Shown here piece by piece: positions 56,077 through 64,000 of a stretch of DNA of 64,000 nucleotides. The translations under genes were made by a program, and so were the position numbers. The DNA lies in NCBI RefSeq assembly GCF_000455445.1, contig NZ_HG417091.1, forward strand, positions 252,437 through 316,436, given 5' to 3'. Each line of letters opens with the position of its first letter. Position 1 is the stretch's first letter. The notes beneath the pieces were generated by a model. It saw nothing but the letters and a program-made list of their open reading frames with translations. It was not told the origin of the DNA and did no database searches. Source of the stretch: Hoylesella timonensis 4401737 = DSM 22865 = JCM 15640. Its GTDB lineage: Bacteria > Bacteroidota > Bacteroidia > Bacteroidales > Bacteroidaceae.

Positions 56077-56112
56077 TAAAAAAAAGAAGATGTATCTATC
56101 GATACACCTTCT
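56077..56112 (-). terminator. Terminator of the acidic-tailed protein gene
   Basis: 12-bp stem with one wobble (56085-56096, loop TATC, 56101-56112). On the minus strand a run of eight T follows. Confidence 0.88.
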
Positions 56113-56147
56113 CATAATAATTTGTTGTGTGTATAAAAAGTTAAGAT

Positions 56148-56954
56148 TTAGAATTCTTCATCGTCTGCTACATCTTCAGCTTCTAAGTCTAAGTCTTCTG
56201 GCTCTGAATCAAATGTGGTGCGATAGCTTTCTTCAGTAAGCTTGTCTTCGTCGAACGTGTCGTCATCTTCTTCCTCGTTATCCTCTATGTCTTTTCCTTC
56301 GTCCAATGCTCTCTTTTCATTGAAGTCGAATTCATCGTCCGAATCAGATTTTGCAGAAGATAGTTTAGAAGATTTCTTTTCCATCTCTGGTTTCGCTTTA
56401 GCGAAGATAGCTTCTACCCATGCACCCTTTGCAATCTCTAAGACTTCAAAGCCGTCATTTACTTTTTTCTCATACATTCCTCCTGCGTTATGCAGTCTAT
56501 TCTGCGGCAATGTGGTTGTACTGATGTCGAATCCGCTTTCGATAATGTCCTTAATGCTTTGCGATAACGAGTCCCATCCACCGCCAAAGTTACGATCAAG
56601 TACCTCTAAAAGTTTGCTGGCTGTGATATGTCTAATGTTTTCGTAACTCAAATCTGTTACGCGCAAAATAGCTTTCTTCTTGATAGCGTATTTTTGCTTA
56701 TTAGCTCCATCAATGCGAAGAGCTTTAACCTTAAAGCCTCTCTCTTCATATTTTTTGATGATTACAGGCTTATCAATCTTTACCTCTTCGATTTCAAATG
56801 CACTTCGAATCACATCTAAGTAATGACGCATGTTATCCTTGAGGTCAGCATCCTTTTCTGCTGCCTCCCACAACCTGAAAACATCATTTTCTTGAATATC
56901 CCACACACTGCTCTTGGTCAGTGTCTTAAGTGATAATGCATCTTTTTGTTTCAT
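56148..56954 (-). CDS. Conserved-looking protein with long acidic tail, unknown function
   Basis: 268 residues, no signal peptide. Residues 1-185 look folded (SSVWDIQENDVFRLWEAAEKD, YENIRHITASKLLEVLDRNF, GGWDSLSQSIKDIIESG). The last 80 residues are extremely Asp/Glu rich and must be disordered. No family was recognised. Acidic tails of this kind occur in RNA polymerase delta-type, chaperone and DNA-mimic proteins, but nothing here selects one. Single gene with a strong terminator, and several short inverted repeats upstream (57004-57050). Confidence 0.8.
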   Translation of the reverse strand: MKQKDALSLKTLTKSSVWDIQENDVFRLWEAAEKDADLKDNMRHYLDVIRSAFEIEEVKIDKPVIIKKYEERGFKVKALRIDGANKQKYAIKKKAILRVTDLSYENIRHITASKLLEVLDRNFGGGWDSLSQSIKDIIESGFDISTTTLPQNRLHNAGGMYEKKVNDGFEVLEIAKGAWVEAIFAKAKPEMEKKSSKLSSAKSDSDDEFDFNEKRALDEGKDIEDNEEEDDDTFDEDKLTEESYRTTFDSEPEDLDLEAEDVADDEEF

Positions 56955-57308
56955 AAATCTTTAAGTCGTCGTTCAATTGTTAATTACAATGTTCTAAAAT
57001 ACGAAAGCTATTGATTACTAATCAATCTATTGGTTAGAAGGTGGTGAAAGCTTTTTGGATTACGCTATTTTACTCATCCTATTGCGCTATCAATCCTCCT
57101 CATTTCTCACGCTGCAAAAATATATACTTAATTTATATTTGACAAACTTTTCCTACGATTTTTTGAATGAAGCCAAAAAAACATAGTTTATGCTTTTCGT
57201 TCATGAAAGTTTTCGTATCTTTGCGATAATGGAGATGCGCTTTTTGTAGCCAAAGAAAGCCATTGATAAAGATCCTTTTAAGAGGACTAATGAAGAAGGA
57301 AAGACGAT
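56955..57308. other. Divergent intergenic region between the acidic protein gene and rarA
   Basis: It holds the perfect palindrome ATTGATT-ACT-AATCAAT (57010-57026), overlapped by a second pairing with ATTGGTTAG. The outer arms AAAGCT/AGCTTT lie near 57004 and 57048. The TATCTTTG box of rarA is at 57216-57223. No gene was seen. Confidence 0.55.
57216..57223 (+). promoter_or_regulatory. -7 box of rarA
   Basis: TATCTTTG with a weak TTTT at the -33 distance. Predicted leader of about 80 nt. Confidence 0.5.
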
Positions 57309-58604
57309 ATGAGTGAACCCTTAGCAGAACGAATGCGGCCCCGTACGCTTGATGAATATGTTGGGCAACAGCACTTGGTGGGGAAGGATGCCGTTCTACG
57401 CAAGATGATAGAATCTGGTCACGTCTCTTCTTTTATTCTGTGGGGACCACCTGGTGTTGGTAAAACCACACTTGCACAGATTGTCGCAAACAAGTTAGAA
57501 ACGCCTTTTTATACCCTTAGTGCAGTGACCAGTGGTGTGAAGGACGTGCGACAAGTCATTGAACGAGCAAAGAGTAATCATTTCTTTCAAACCTCTTCAC
57601 CTATCTTGTTTATTGATGAGATTCATCGATTTAGCAAGTCACAGCAAGACTCTTTGTTAGGAGCTGTGGAGAGAGGAATCGTTACGCTGATAGGAGCAAC
57701 GACTGAAAATCCGTCTTTCGAAGTGATTCGACCTTTGCTTTCACGTTGTCAGCTGTATCTACTCAAACCTTTAGGTAAAGAAGATCTCTTGAAACTATTG
57801 CAACGCGCAGTGAATGAGGATGTCATATTGAAGAACCGAAACATAGAACTTCAAGAGACAGGTGCATTACTTCGCTATAGTGGGGGTGATGCTCGCAAAC
57901 TACTTAACATTTTAGAATTAGTGGTTAGTGCTGCCGAAACAGAAAAAGTGGTGGTGACCGATCAAATTGTGGAGCAACAGTTGCAGCAGAATCCCTTGGC
58001 TTATGATAAGGGAGGTGAAATGCATTATGATATTATTTCTGCCTTTATCAAAAGTATTCGTGGTAGTGATCCCGATGCAGCACTGTATTGGATGGCTCGA
58101 ATGATAGAGGGAGGAGAGGACCCTCAGTTTATTGCACGCCGATTAGTGATTAGTGCTGCAGAAGACATAGGATTGGCTAATCCCAATGCCTTGCTGTTAG
58201 CAAATGCGGCATTTGATGCGGTTATGAAAATTGGGTGGCCTGAAGGTCGGATTCCTTTAGCTGAAGCAGCTGTGTATTTGGCTACCAGTCCTAAAAGCAA
58301 TTCAGCCTATTTGGGCATTGATAAGGCTTTGTCAATCGTTCGGGAAACGGGGAATTTGCCTGTTCCATTGCCATTGAGGAATGCACCCACACAACTAATG
58401 AAGGATTTGGGATATCATGATGGTTATCTGTATAGTCATGATTATCCCGGGCATTTCGTTCAACAACAGTATTTACCAGATGCTTTGCAGCATCATAGAA
58501 TATGGCATGGGCAACACAGTCCTGCCGAAGAGAAATTATATCAGTGGATGCTTCAATGCTGGGGCGACAGATATAAAGACGCATCCACATCAGAAAACAA
58601 ATGA
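57309..58604 (+). CDS. rarA: Replication-associated recombination protein RarA (MgsA)
   Basis: AAA+ ATPase acting at stalled replication forks, 431 residues, clamp-loader-like. RMRPRTLDEYVGQQHLVG start, Walker A GPPGVGKTTLAQ, Walker B ILFIDEIHRF, sensor 1 IGATTENPSFEV, and the C-terminal tetramerisation region ISAFIKSIRGSDPDAALYWMARM. It is followed 14 nt later by a dehydrogenase gene, probably co-transcribed. Confidence 0.96.
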   Translation: MSEPLAERMRPRTLDEYVGQQHLVGKDAVLRKMIESGHVSSFILWGPPGVGKTTLAQIVANKLETPFYTLSAVTSGVKDVRQVIERAKSNHFFQTSSPILFIDEIHRFSKSQQDSLLGAVERGIVTLIGATTENPSFEVIRPLLSRCQLYLLKPLGKEDLLKLLQRAVNEDVILKNRNIELQETGALLRYSGGDARKLLNILELVVSAAETEKVVVTDQIVEQQLQQNPLAYDKGGEMHYDIISAFIKSIRGSDPDAALYWMARMIEGGEDPQFIARRLVISAAEDIGLANPNALLLANAAFDAVMKIGWPEGRIPLAEAAVYLATSPKSNSAYLGIDKALSIVRETGNLPVPLPLRNAPTQLMKDLGYHDGYLYSHDYPGHFVQQQYLPDALQHHRIWHGQHSPAEEKLYQWMLQCWGDRYKDASTSENK

Positions 58605-58618
58605 TTAAAACATAATAA

Positions 58619-59605
58619 ATGATGGATTCAAAACAACAACAGAGAAGATATAACATCGTAATTTTAGATGGTCATTGTGCTAATCCTGGGGATTTATCTT
58701 GGGAGGAACTTAAGGAGTTTGGACAATTGAAGATATATGATCGTACTTCGCAAGAGCAAGTCGTAGAACGTTCCATAGATGCTGACATTTTGTTGGTGAA
58801 CAAAACAAAAATAACAGCGAACGAACTCCAACAGCTACCACAATTAAAATATATCGGTGTGTTAGCAACGGGCTTTAATCATATCGACATTGAAGCAGCA
58901 TACAAACAAAATGTTGTGGTGAGCAACATACCCTCTTATAGCACTTACAGCGTTGCGCAGATGGTGTTTGCAAGCATTTTTGCGATTTCAAATCGTGTGG
59001 AACATTATGCACAGCAGACTCGAGAGGGAAGGTGGACCCAAAACCCTGATTTTTGTTACTGGGATACTCCTTTGATTGAAGTCGCGGGGAAGACATTGGG
59101 AATCGTTGGTTTGGGACATATTGGCACCAAAGTCGCACACATTGCGCGGGAATTTGGCATGGAAGTTTATGCTTTCACCAGTAAGAATGCAGTTGATTTA
59201 CCCGAAGGAATTCAGAAGACAACGTTGGATGGATTGTTTTCTGTAAGTGATATTCTAACTTTACATTGTCCGTTGACGCCAGAAACTCGTGAGCTAATCA
59301 ATGCAGAGAGCTTGAAAAAGATGAAACAAGGAGCCATCTTAATCAACACAGGTCGTGGACCTTTGGTGAATGAGGCGGATGTTGCTGTGGCTCTTCAATC
59401 AGGGAAGTTGGCTGCTTATGGTGCTGACGTGATGTGTCAAGAACCACCAGCAGCAGATAATCCTCTACTTCAGCAACCCAATGCATTCATCACGCCCCAT
59501 ATAGCTTGGGCTACACAGGAGGCAAGAAAGCGATTAGTCAATATTGCCATCAACAATGTGAGAGCTTTCGTGCAGGGGGAACCTACCAATGTGGTGAACA
59601 AATAA
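58619..59605 (+). CDS. D-2-hydroxyacid dehydrogenase (glycerate/hydroxypyruvate-type)
   Basis: NAD-dependent dehydrogenase, 328 residues. LGIVGLGHIGTKVA is the Rossmann motif. Catalytic residues appear in NTGRGPLVNEADV (Arg region), CQEPPA (Glu) and TPHIAWATQEAR (His). LATGFNHIDIEAA and YSTYSVAQMVFA are typical of glycerate dehydrogenase-like HprA proteins. The exact substrate is uncertain. A second Met lies directly after the first. Confidence 0.92.
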   Translation: MMDSKQQQRRYNIVILDGHCANPGDLSWEELKEFGQLKIYDRTSQEQVVERSIDADILLVNKTKITANELQQLPQLKYIGVLATGFNHIDIEAAYKQNVVVSNIPSYSTYSVAQMVFASIFAISNRVEHYAQQTREGRWTQNPDFCYWDTPLIEVAGKTLGIVGLGHIGTKVAHIAREFGMEVYAFTSKNAVDLPEGIQKTTLDGLFSVSDILTLHCPLTPETRELINAESLKKMKQGAILINTGRGPLVNEADVAVALQSGKLAAYGADVMCQEPPAADNPLLQQPNAFITPHIAWATQEARKRLVNIAINNVRAFVQGEPTNVVNK

Positions 59606-59665
59606 CTTCATTTTTAGTCCTTTATAATTGCAAGATTTCAAGAATATTATACCTCTTTTTATAAT

Positions 59666-60319
59666 ATGTATTCTCCTGAATTATTTTTCAGACGTCCTGA
59701 ATTTATTTATACACTTCAGCAAGTAATAGAGTTTTTGGGAACTTTTGCATTTGCTATTTCTGGTATTCGTCACGCTGCTGCCAAGAAGTTCGACTGGTTT
59801 GGAGGTTTTGTATGTGGCATTGCCGTAGCGATTGGTGGCGGTACGATTCGTGATGTCATGTTAGGAGTCACTCCTTTTTGGATGACATCTTCTATTTATA
59901 TAATATGTACGATATTCGCCCAAGTATTCGTGATTGTATTTTCCAAGTCTCTGAAACGATTGGATAATACATGGTTTGCCTTCGACACCCTTGGCTTGGC
60001 GTTGTTTACCATTGCAGGAATGCAAAAAACGTTAGCTTGTGGTTTTCCTTTTTGGATAGCTATCATCATGGGGTGCATGACAGGTTGTGCCGGTGGTGTT
60101 ATTCGAGATGTGTTGTTGAATAATATTCCCGTTATTTTCCACAAAGAAATTTATGCCTTGGCGAGTATCGTTGGAGGTGTGACTTATTGGGTGATGTATT
60201 CTTTAGGCGTAGATGTGAGTGTCACTGTCGTTACTGTATTCTCGGTTGTTTGTGTCATTCGCTATCTTGCAGTTAGATTTCATATCTCACTCCCACAATT
60301 GCCAACAGAAGATGAATAG
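59666..60319 (+). CDS. Trimeric intracellular cation channel family protein (UPF0126)
   Basis: 217 residues with about seven membrane helices in two similar halves. LGTFAFAISGIRHAAAKKFDWFGG and VAIGGGTIRDVMLG are echoed by LGLALFTIAGMQKTL and GCAGGVIRDVLLNNIP, a duplicated glycine-rich signature of the UPF0126/TRIC family. Bacterial TRIC homologues conduct K+ and other cations. Its role here is unknown. Confidence 0.92.
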   Translation: MYSPELFFRRPEFIYTLQQVIEFLGTFAFAISGIRHAAAKKFDWFGGFVCGIAVAIGGGTIRDVMLGVTPFWMTSSIYIICTIFAQVFVIVFSKSLKRLDNTWFAFDTLGLALFTIAGMQKTLACGFPFWIAIIMGCMTGCAGGVIRDVLLNNIPVIFHKEIYALASIVGGVTYWVMYSLGVDVSVTVVTVFSVVCVIRYLAVRFHISLPQLPTEDE

Positions 60320-60333
60320 AGCTTTAGAAAATG

Positions 60334-60373
60334 GCAGGATGATTCGCAGGACAAGAATCATTCTGCTATTTTT
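60334..60373. terminator. Bidirectional terminator after the TRIC gene
   Basis: 12-bp stem with one wobble (GCAGGATGATTC / GAATCATTCTGC, 60334-60366), followed by ATTTTTC on the plus strand. Also downstream of the convergent barrel-protein gene. Confidence 0.75.
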
Positions 60374-60395
60374 CTTGTTTTAGCCAAGACAATCT

Positions 60396-61019
60396 TTAGA
60401 AAATTTTGAATTGGTAGCCTAAACTCACCATGATGGAGTTGTTCTTTGCAGGTCCCAAAAGTTGTTTCGCTTTGGTGGTCTCGGCTATTTTCTTGATAGG
60501 AATGTTGTAACGGGCATCCAAACTCAAGTTTTTCCACGTCACTGATGCGCCAACAGGAATGGCAAAATCGTTGGTGTTGAGTTCCGACTTGATAGTTTTT
60601 CCATTGCATTTCATGGATATTGCTTTCCCCGTATGAAAGCCAGAATATATGCTAAAATGATTACCAATGTACTGTTTTAACAGAAAGTCAATGTAGATGA
60701 AATTAAATTGGTAATTAAATTTTTCCGTTGGGGCATCTTTCTTGAACGGTTTTGCGCTGTTTGCTCCCTGATGTACAAACATGAATTCGGGTTGAACAGA
60801 GAAGTGCTTGGTCAGAAAAGATTCTGCAAAAAGCCCTCCAAATCCTGTAATCTTCGGATTATTTTTAACATTTGTCAGCTTGCAATACATGGCGCCACCC
60901 TTTGCACCAATGTATGTATCCCATGGATTGCGTTCTGACTTATACTTAAATGTAGACTGTGCCAAACAGATATTGCAGCATGCAACAACCCCCAATATTA
61001 TGATAAAAAACTTTTTCAT
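60396..61019 (-). CDS. Outer-membrane beta-barrel protein (PorT-like family)
   Basis: About 207 residues from the Met at 61019 (MKKFFIIILG), with signal peptide ending CLAQS. A second Met two codons earlier is also possible. The body alternates short beta strands (YIGAKGGAMYCKL, FSVQPEFMFVHQGA, FIYIDFLLKQYIG, FSIYSGFHTGKA) and ends in an aromatic residue (GYQFKIF), as expected for an 8-strand barrel of the PF13568 type. The function is unknown. Near-consensus promoter at 61043-61073. Confidence 0.85.
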   Translation of the reverse strand: MKKFFIIILGVVACCNICLAQSTFKYKSERNPWDTYIGAKGGAMYCKLTNVKNNPKITGFGGLFAESFLTKHFSVQPEFMFVHQGANSAKPFKKDAPTEKFNYQFNFIYIDFLLKQYIGNHFSIYSGFHTGKAISMKCNGKTIKSELNTNDFAIPVGASVTWKNLSLDARYNIPIKKIAETTKAKQLLGPAKNNSIMVSLGYQFKIF

Positions 61020-61042
61020 ATACACATTTACCTTAGATGCGG

Positions 61043-61073
61043 TAAAATTAATGTTTTTTTATGAATTTACAAA
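61043..61073 (-). promoter_or_regulatory. Promoter of the barrel-protein gene
   Basis: Minus strand TTTG (61073-61070), N19, TAATTTTA (61050-61043). One deviation from consensus. Confidence 0.6.
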
Positions 61074-61442
61074 GCGTTTTCTTTGATTAAAAAATTAAAG
61101 CGTTGGTAAGCACATGAAATCTCCTATTCACTCAAATGTTTTCCATATTTACATATTCTTATATCTTTCTATATATCAGTGAGTTGCGATTTGTTAACAA
61201 CATACGAAAACTGTTTCATGGATGTAGACCTCTGATCTCATTGAAATATTAAAACGCATGCAGATTTATAGAGGAACAGGGTGAGAGGATCAATATAGTA
61301 ATATCAAGTGAGTAAACTTAAGAGAAGTTTGTACAAAGTAGCTAATTGGATGTGAGATGGAAGTTAATCGGGAAACCCTGTGCCAGTGAACATATCCAAG
61401 CCGCCTTCTTATTTCGTATCATTTTTGGTCATGGCATTCGTC

Positions 61443-61843
61443 GTTTTTGTCCTATTATTTTACCAAAAAACGGTCATCTAAAATCTTCAAAATAGAAAAA
61501 AATAATAGGTAAACGACATGCAAAAATGGGCTGATTTTACCAAAAAAGAAGTCTTTTCAAGTTAAAACATTGACTTTACGGTCTTGGAAACATGCAATAG
61601 AGGTGTTATTCGCATGCTTCAGCAACATTAAAGCATGCAAATAACACGCTTAACTCAATAGGTTAGTCGCCAAGATAGGGTAAAAAATGAAATGAAAAGA
61701 TGCGGATTAAGCGTAATGCGTTCAATAACAATGAATTGTAAACCTCGCTCATTTTTCGCGTATTTGCGACCAACTTTGCCGTTGGTTGTTTTCACGCGAG
61801 TTTTGAGAGGCACTTTGTAAAGAAAATTCAGCATTTATTATCC
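61443..61843 (-). repeat. Large structured intergenic repeat, copy B (inverted)
   Basis: Reverse-complement copy of 53376-53777, aligning along its whole length. The CGCGT...ACGCG hairpin is at about 61757-61799. The GCATGCTT arm pairs perfectly here (61613-61640), where copy A has one mismatch. Confidence 0.85.
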
Positions 61844-61890
61844 TTCAATGCAGCGTACGAAAATCCATGTTGTCGAGGGGAAAAAAGAAA

Positions 61891-61916
61891 AGGATGTGTT
61901 GAAAAACACATCCTTG
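61891..61916 (-). terminator. Terminator of tRNA-Arg
   Basis: Perfect 11-bp stem (AAGGATGTGTT / AACACATCCTT) with a 4-nt loop. It is followed on the minus strand by TTCTTTTTTCC. Confidence 0.88.
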
Positions 61917-61920
61917 AGAG

Positions 61921-61994
61921 TGACTCCCGCGGGATTCAAACCCACAACCTTCTGATCCGTAGTCAGATGCTCTATTCAGTTGAGCCAGGGAGCC
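61921..61994 (-). tRNA. tRNA-Arg (anticodon ACG)
   Basis: Cloverleaf on the minus strand: acceptor GGCTCCC/GGGAGTC with one G-U pair, D arm GCTC/GAGC, anticodon stem TCTGA/TCAGA around CTACGGA (anticodon ACG), T arm GTGGG/CCCGC, discriminator A. CCA is not encoded. A34 is the target of TadA, also encoded in this window. Confidence 0.96.
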
Positions 61995-62023
61995 GAAGTG
62001 CATTACTTTTGTAATTGCGTTTG

Positions 62024-62055
62024 CAAAGGTATGGAGTTTTTGCGATAACGCCAAA
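62024..62055 (-). promoter_or_regulatory. Promoter of tRNA-Arg
   Basis: Minus strand TTTG (62055-62052), N20, TACCTTTG (62031-62024). A full consensus match. Confidence 0.82.
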
Positions 62056-62089
62056 CATTTTCACAACTTTTTTTCGAAAGAAATAAAAA

Positions 62090-62113
62090 AACGCCACTGC
62101 GGTGAGTGGCGTT
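62090..62113 (-). terminator. Terminator of htpG
   Basis: Perfect 9-bp stem (AACGCCACT / AGTGGCGTT), followed on the minus strand by seven T. It lies 52 nt after the htpG stop. Confidence 0.9.
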
Positions 62114-62165
62114 GAATACATATAAGTGGTTTGTCAGCTCTATGTTTTAAGCCTTGAAAAACTTC

Positions 62166-64000
62166 TTATCGAATTAAATCAATACTACGCTTTAAGAATT
62201 TATCGAGACCAGCTCCCTTCAACATGCCATTTTGTAACAAAGCCAAGTCTATGAGTTGGTGTACGATTTTATTGTCTTTAGCCGCATTGGCAATGATGTC
62301 TGCTTTCTTTTGTTTCTGCTCATCGATTGCTTTTTGCGTATTTTCAACATCTTGTTTTTCTTCTTGCGTTATTTCTTCTGGCTTCTTTTTCTGTTGACTC
62401 TGATGCAGAGCTGCCAATCTTGCTTCTTGTCCTTTGATTTCACTCTCAATGGGTTTCAAGGCATCGGCGGTAGTTTTGCTGCAATTGTCGAGTACATTTT
62501 GAATCAGTTTGTGATCGCTGTTCAGTACTAATGTAAACATATCGGGCATGCTCCCATAGAAGCCCATGCCAGCTTGATACTTGCTCATCTCCTTCATACG
62601 ACGCATATATTCGCTCTGGGTAATGATGAGTGGCATGGCTGATTCGCCTAAAGCTTGCACCTCTACATTAAATTCAGCCTGATTGATTTTAGGCAGTTGT
62701 GATTTGAAAACTTGTGACAAATTGTCACGATCGTTCTTGTCTAACTTCGACTCCTTGGTCTCTTCTTTTACAATGATACGATCGATGATGTCTCCGTCTA
62801 CACGACTAAATCGGCTCTTTTCAAACTTTTGTTCAAACATAGATACTGTTGCAACGTCCAATTGTCCGTCAAAGAGTAAGACGCTGTAGCCTTTGTTCTT
62901 TGCTGACTCTATGTACGTGTATTGCTCATCCTTGTCGGTTGCATAGAGATAGATGAGTTGTCCGTCTTTATCTGTTTGGTTATCTTTAATGAGGGTGCGG
63001 TATTCATCGAAGGTAAAGTATTTGCCATCTACGTCCTTGAATAGGGCAAAGTCTTTAGCACGGTCATAGAAATCTTCTTGAGAGAGCATGCCGTAGTTGA
63101 TAAATATCTTGAGGTCGTCCCACTTCTCTTCGTAATTTTTACGGTCTTCTTTGAAGATAGATTGCAAGCGATCGGCTACTTTCTTGGTGATATAGGTTGA
63201 AATCTTTTTTACGTTAGCATCACTTTGAAGATAGCTACGGCTCACGTTCAATGGAATGTCGGGAGAGTCGATAACGCCATGCAACAGGGTAAGGAACTGC
63301 GGTACAATGCCTTCTACCTGATCTGTAACGAAGACCTGATTGCTGTACAATTGTATTTTGTTGGGTTGCAGCTCAATGTTCGACTTTACCTTTGGGAAAT
63401 AAAGGATACCAGTGAGGTTAAACGGATAATCCACATTGAGGTGTATCCAGAACAACGGTTCGTCCTGCATGGGGTAGAGGGTGCGATAAAAATTCTTATA
63501 GTCCTCGTCCTTTAATGTAGAAGGAGCTTTTGTCCACAATGGTTCGGTATCATTAATGACATTGTCTTCTGCGGTTTCAACCTGTTTGCCGTCTTTCCAC
63601 TCTGTTTTTTTACCAAAGGCTATCGGAATAGGCAAGAACTTACAATACTTGTTGAGTAGTGTTTGGATGCGCTGCTCTTCCAAAAATTCTTTGCAGTCGT
63701 CATCGATATAAAGCACGACATCGCTTCCACGGTCAGCCTTTTCAGTCTCTTCTATGGTGTATTCTGGGCTGCCGTCGCAACTCCATTTCACGGCTTTCTC
63801 GTTTTCCCTGTAGCTTTTGGTAATAATTTCCACTTTCTTACTAACCATAAAGGCAGAGTAGAAACCTAATCCGAAGTGTCCAATAATGCCATTGGCATTG
63901 TCTTTATACTTCTCCATGAAGTCGTTTACACCCGAAAAAGCTATTTGGTTGATGTATTTGTCTATTTCCTCAGCGTTCATACCAATACCACGATCGCTGA
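62166..64000 (-). CDS. htpG: Chaperone HtpG (Hsp90), 3' part
   Basis: ATP-dependent Hsp90 chaperone. The frame runs off the right edge: residues before SDRGIGMNAEE are outside the window, so the N-terminal start and the first ATP-lid motif are missing. Visible are GIIGHFGLGFYSAFMVSKKV (ATP-binding GHFGxGFYS), the middle domain with IPLNVSRSYLQSD, and the C-terminal dimerisation domain. About 610 residues are present. A charged Lys/Glu/Gln-rich insertion near the end looks like a Bacteroidetes-specific coiled segment. Confidence 0.95.
   Translation of the reverse strand, partial: SDRGIGMNAEEIDKYINQIAFSGVNDFMEKYKDNANGIIGHFGLGFYSAFMVSKKVEIITKSYRENEKAVKWSCDGSPEYTIEETEKADRGSDVVLYIDDDCKEFLEEQRIQTLLNKYCKFLPIPIAFGKKTEWKDGKQVETAEDNVINDTEPLWTKAPSTLKDEDYKNFYRTLYPMQDEPLFWIHLNVDYPFNLTGILYFPKVKSNIELQPNKIQLYSNQVFVTDQVEGIVPQFLTLLHGVIDSPDIPLNVSRSYLQSDANVKKISTYITKKVADRLQSIFKEDRKNYEEKWDDLKIFINYGMLSQEDFYDRAKDFALFKDVDGKYFTFDEYRTLIKDNQTDKDGQLIYLYATDKDEQYTYIESAKNKGYSVLLFDGQLDVATVSMFEQKFEKSRFSRVDGDIIDRIIVKEETKESKLDKNDRDNLSQVFKSQLPKINQAEFNVEVQALGESAMPLIITQSEYMRRMKEMSKYQAGMGFYGSMPDMFTLVLNSDHKLIQNVLDNCSKTTADALKPIESEIKGQEARLAALHQSQQKKKPEEITQEEKQDVENTQKAIDEQKQKKADIIANAAKDNKIVHQLIDLALLQNGMLKGAGLDKFLKRSIDLIR

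Larger units (their letters stand above)
61074..61920. other. Intergenic region holding repeat copy B
   Basis: Positions 61074-61442 are A+T-rich with nothing recognisable. Repeat copy B fills 61443-61843, and the tRNA-Arg terminator is at 61891-61916. No gene was seen. Confidence 0.6.

Noticed and set aside
61845..62054. 69-codon open frame over tRNA-Arg
   Set aside because: It overlaps the tRNA, its terminator and promoter. It is a chance frame.

Overview
This 64 kb window is a chromosomal segment of a Bacteroidota bacterium, most likely the Prevotella group (inference). The signs are Bacteroidetes-type promoters (TTTG, about 20 nt, TAnnTTTG), many Bacteroidales-only families (DUF4834, DUF3098, DUF4251, tandem DUF1599, the BT_3928-type DoxX protein), type IX secretion (T9SS) regulators, and tRNA genes without an encoded CCA end. 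Most of it is dense housekeeping DNA. Accessory DNA is limited to one insertion sequence and several intergenic repeats.

Layout. 0.3-10 kb holds mutY, a small lipoprotein, an AI-2E-type transporter, tdk, rsmI with a coiled-coil lipoprotein, tadA, yraN-birA-pyrH, and the phosphatidylethanolamine genes psd-pssA-DUF4834. 10-14.3 kb holds dnaE and trxA. At 14.4-17.0 kb an acyltransferase gene is split by an intact IS4-family element with perfect 20-bp ends and a 9-bp target duplication. tRNA-Pro follows. A co-directional run from 17.9 to 26.9 kb carries an M43 metalloprotease, aroA, a Cys-rich small membrane protein, an ABC-3 metal permease, a PorW/SprE-like TPR lipoprotein, PorX and TsaE. It is followed by a secreted endonuclease I with a T9SS-like tail, a DUF4251 lipoprotein and a GH25 lysozyme.

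30-36 kb on the minus strand holds xth, folE, a SPOR protein, tpiA, a DoxX-type protein and a tandem DUF1599 protein, then a small lipoprotein. 36-45 kb on the plus strand holds the CCA-adding enzyme, a three-gene RND efflux operon and an LpxA-type acyltransferase. 45-48 kb on the minus strand is the most distinctive locus: a fusion of a ThiD-like kinase domain to an AraC-type DNA-binding domain, followed at once by pdxS and pdxT (PLP synthase). The kinase domain has lost its canonical GTGC active-site loop, which suggests that it has become a vitamin-sensing domain.

48-53 kb holds ftsX, DUF3098, uppP, truB, queA and folK, then rpsO on the minus strand. 54-64 kb holds typA, an acidic-tailed unknown protein, rarA, a D-2-hydroxyacid dehydrogenase, a TRIC/UPF0126 channel, an outer-membrane barrel protein, tRNA-Arg and the 3' part of htpG, which runs off the right edge. 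A roughly 400-bp structured repeat occurs twice in inverted orientation (53.4 and 61.4 kb), with diverged relatives elsewhere.
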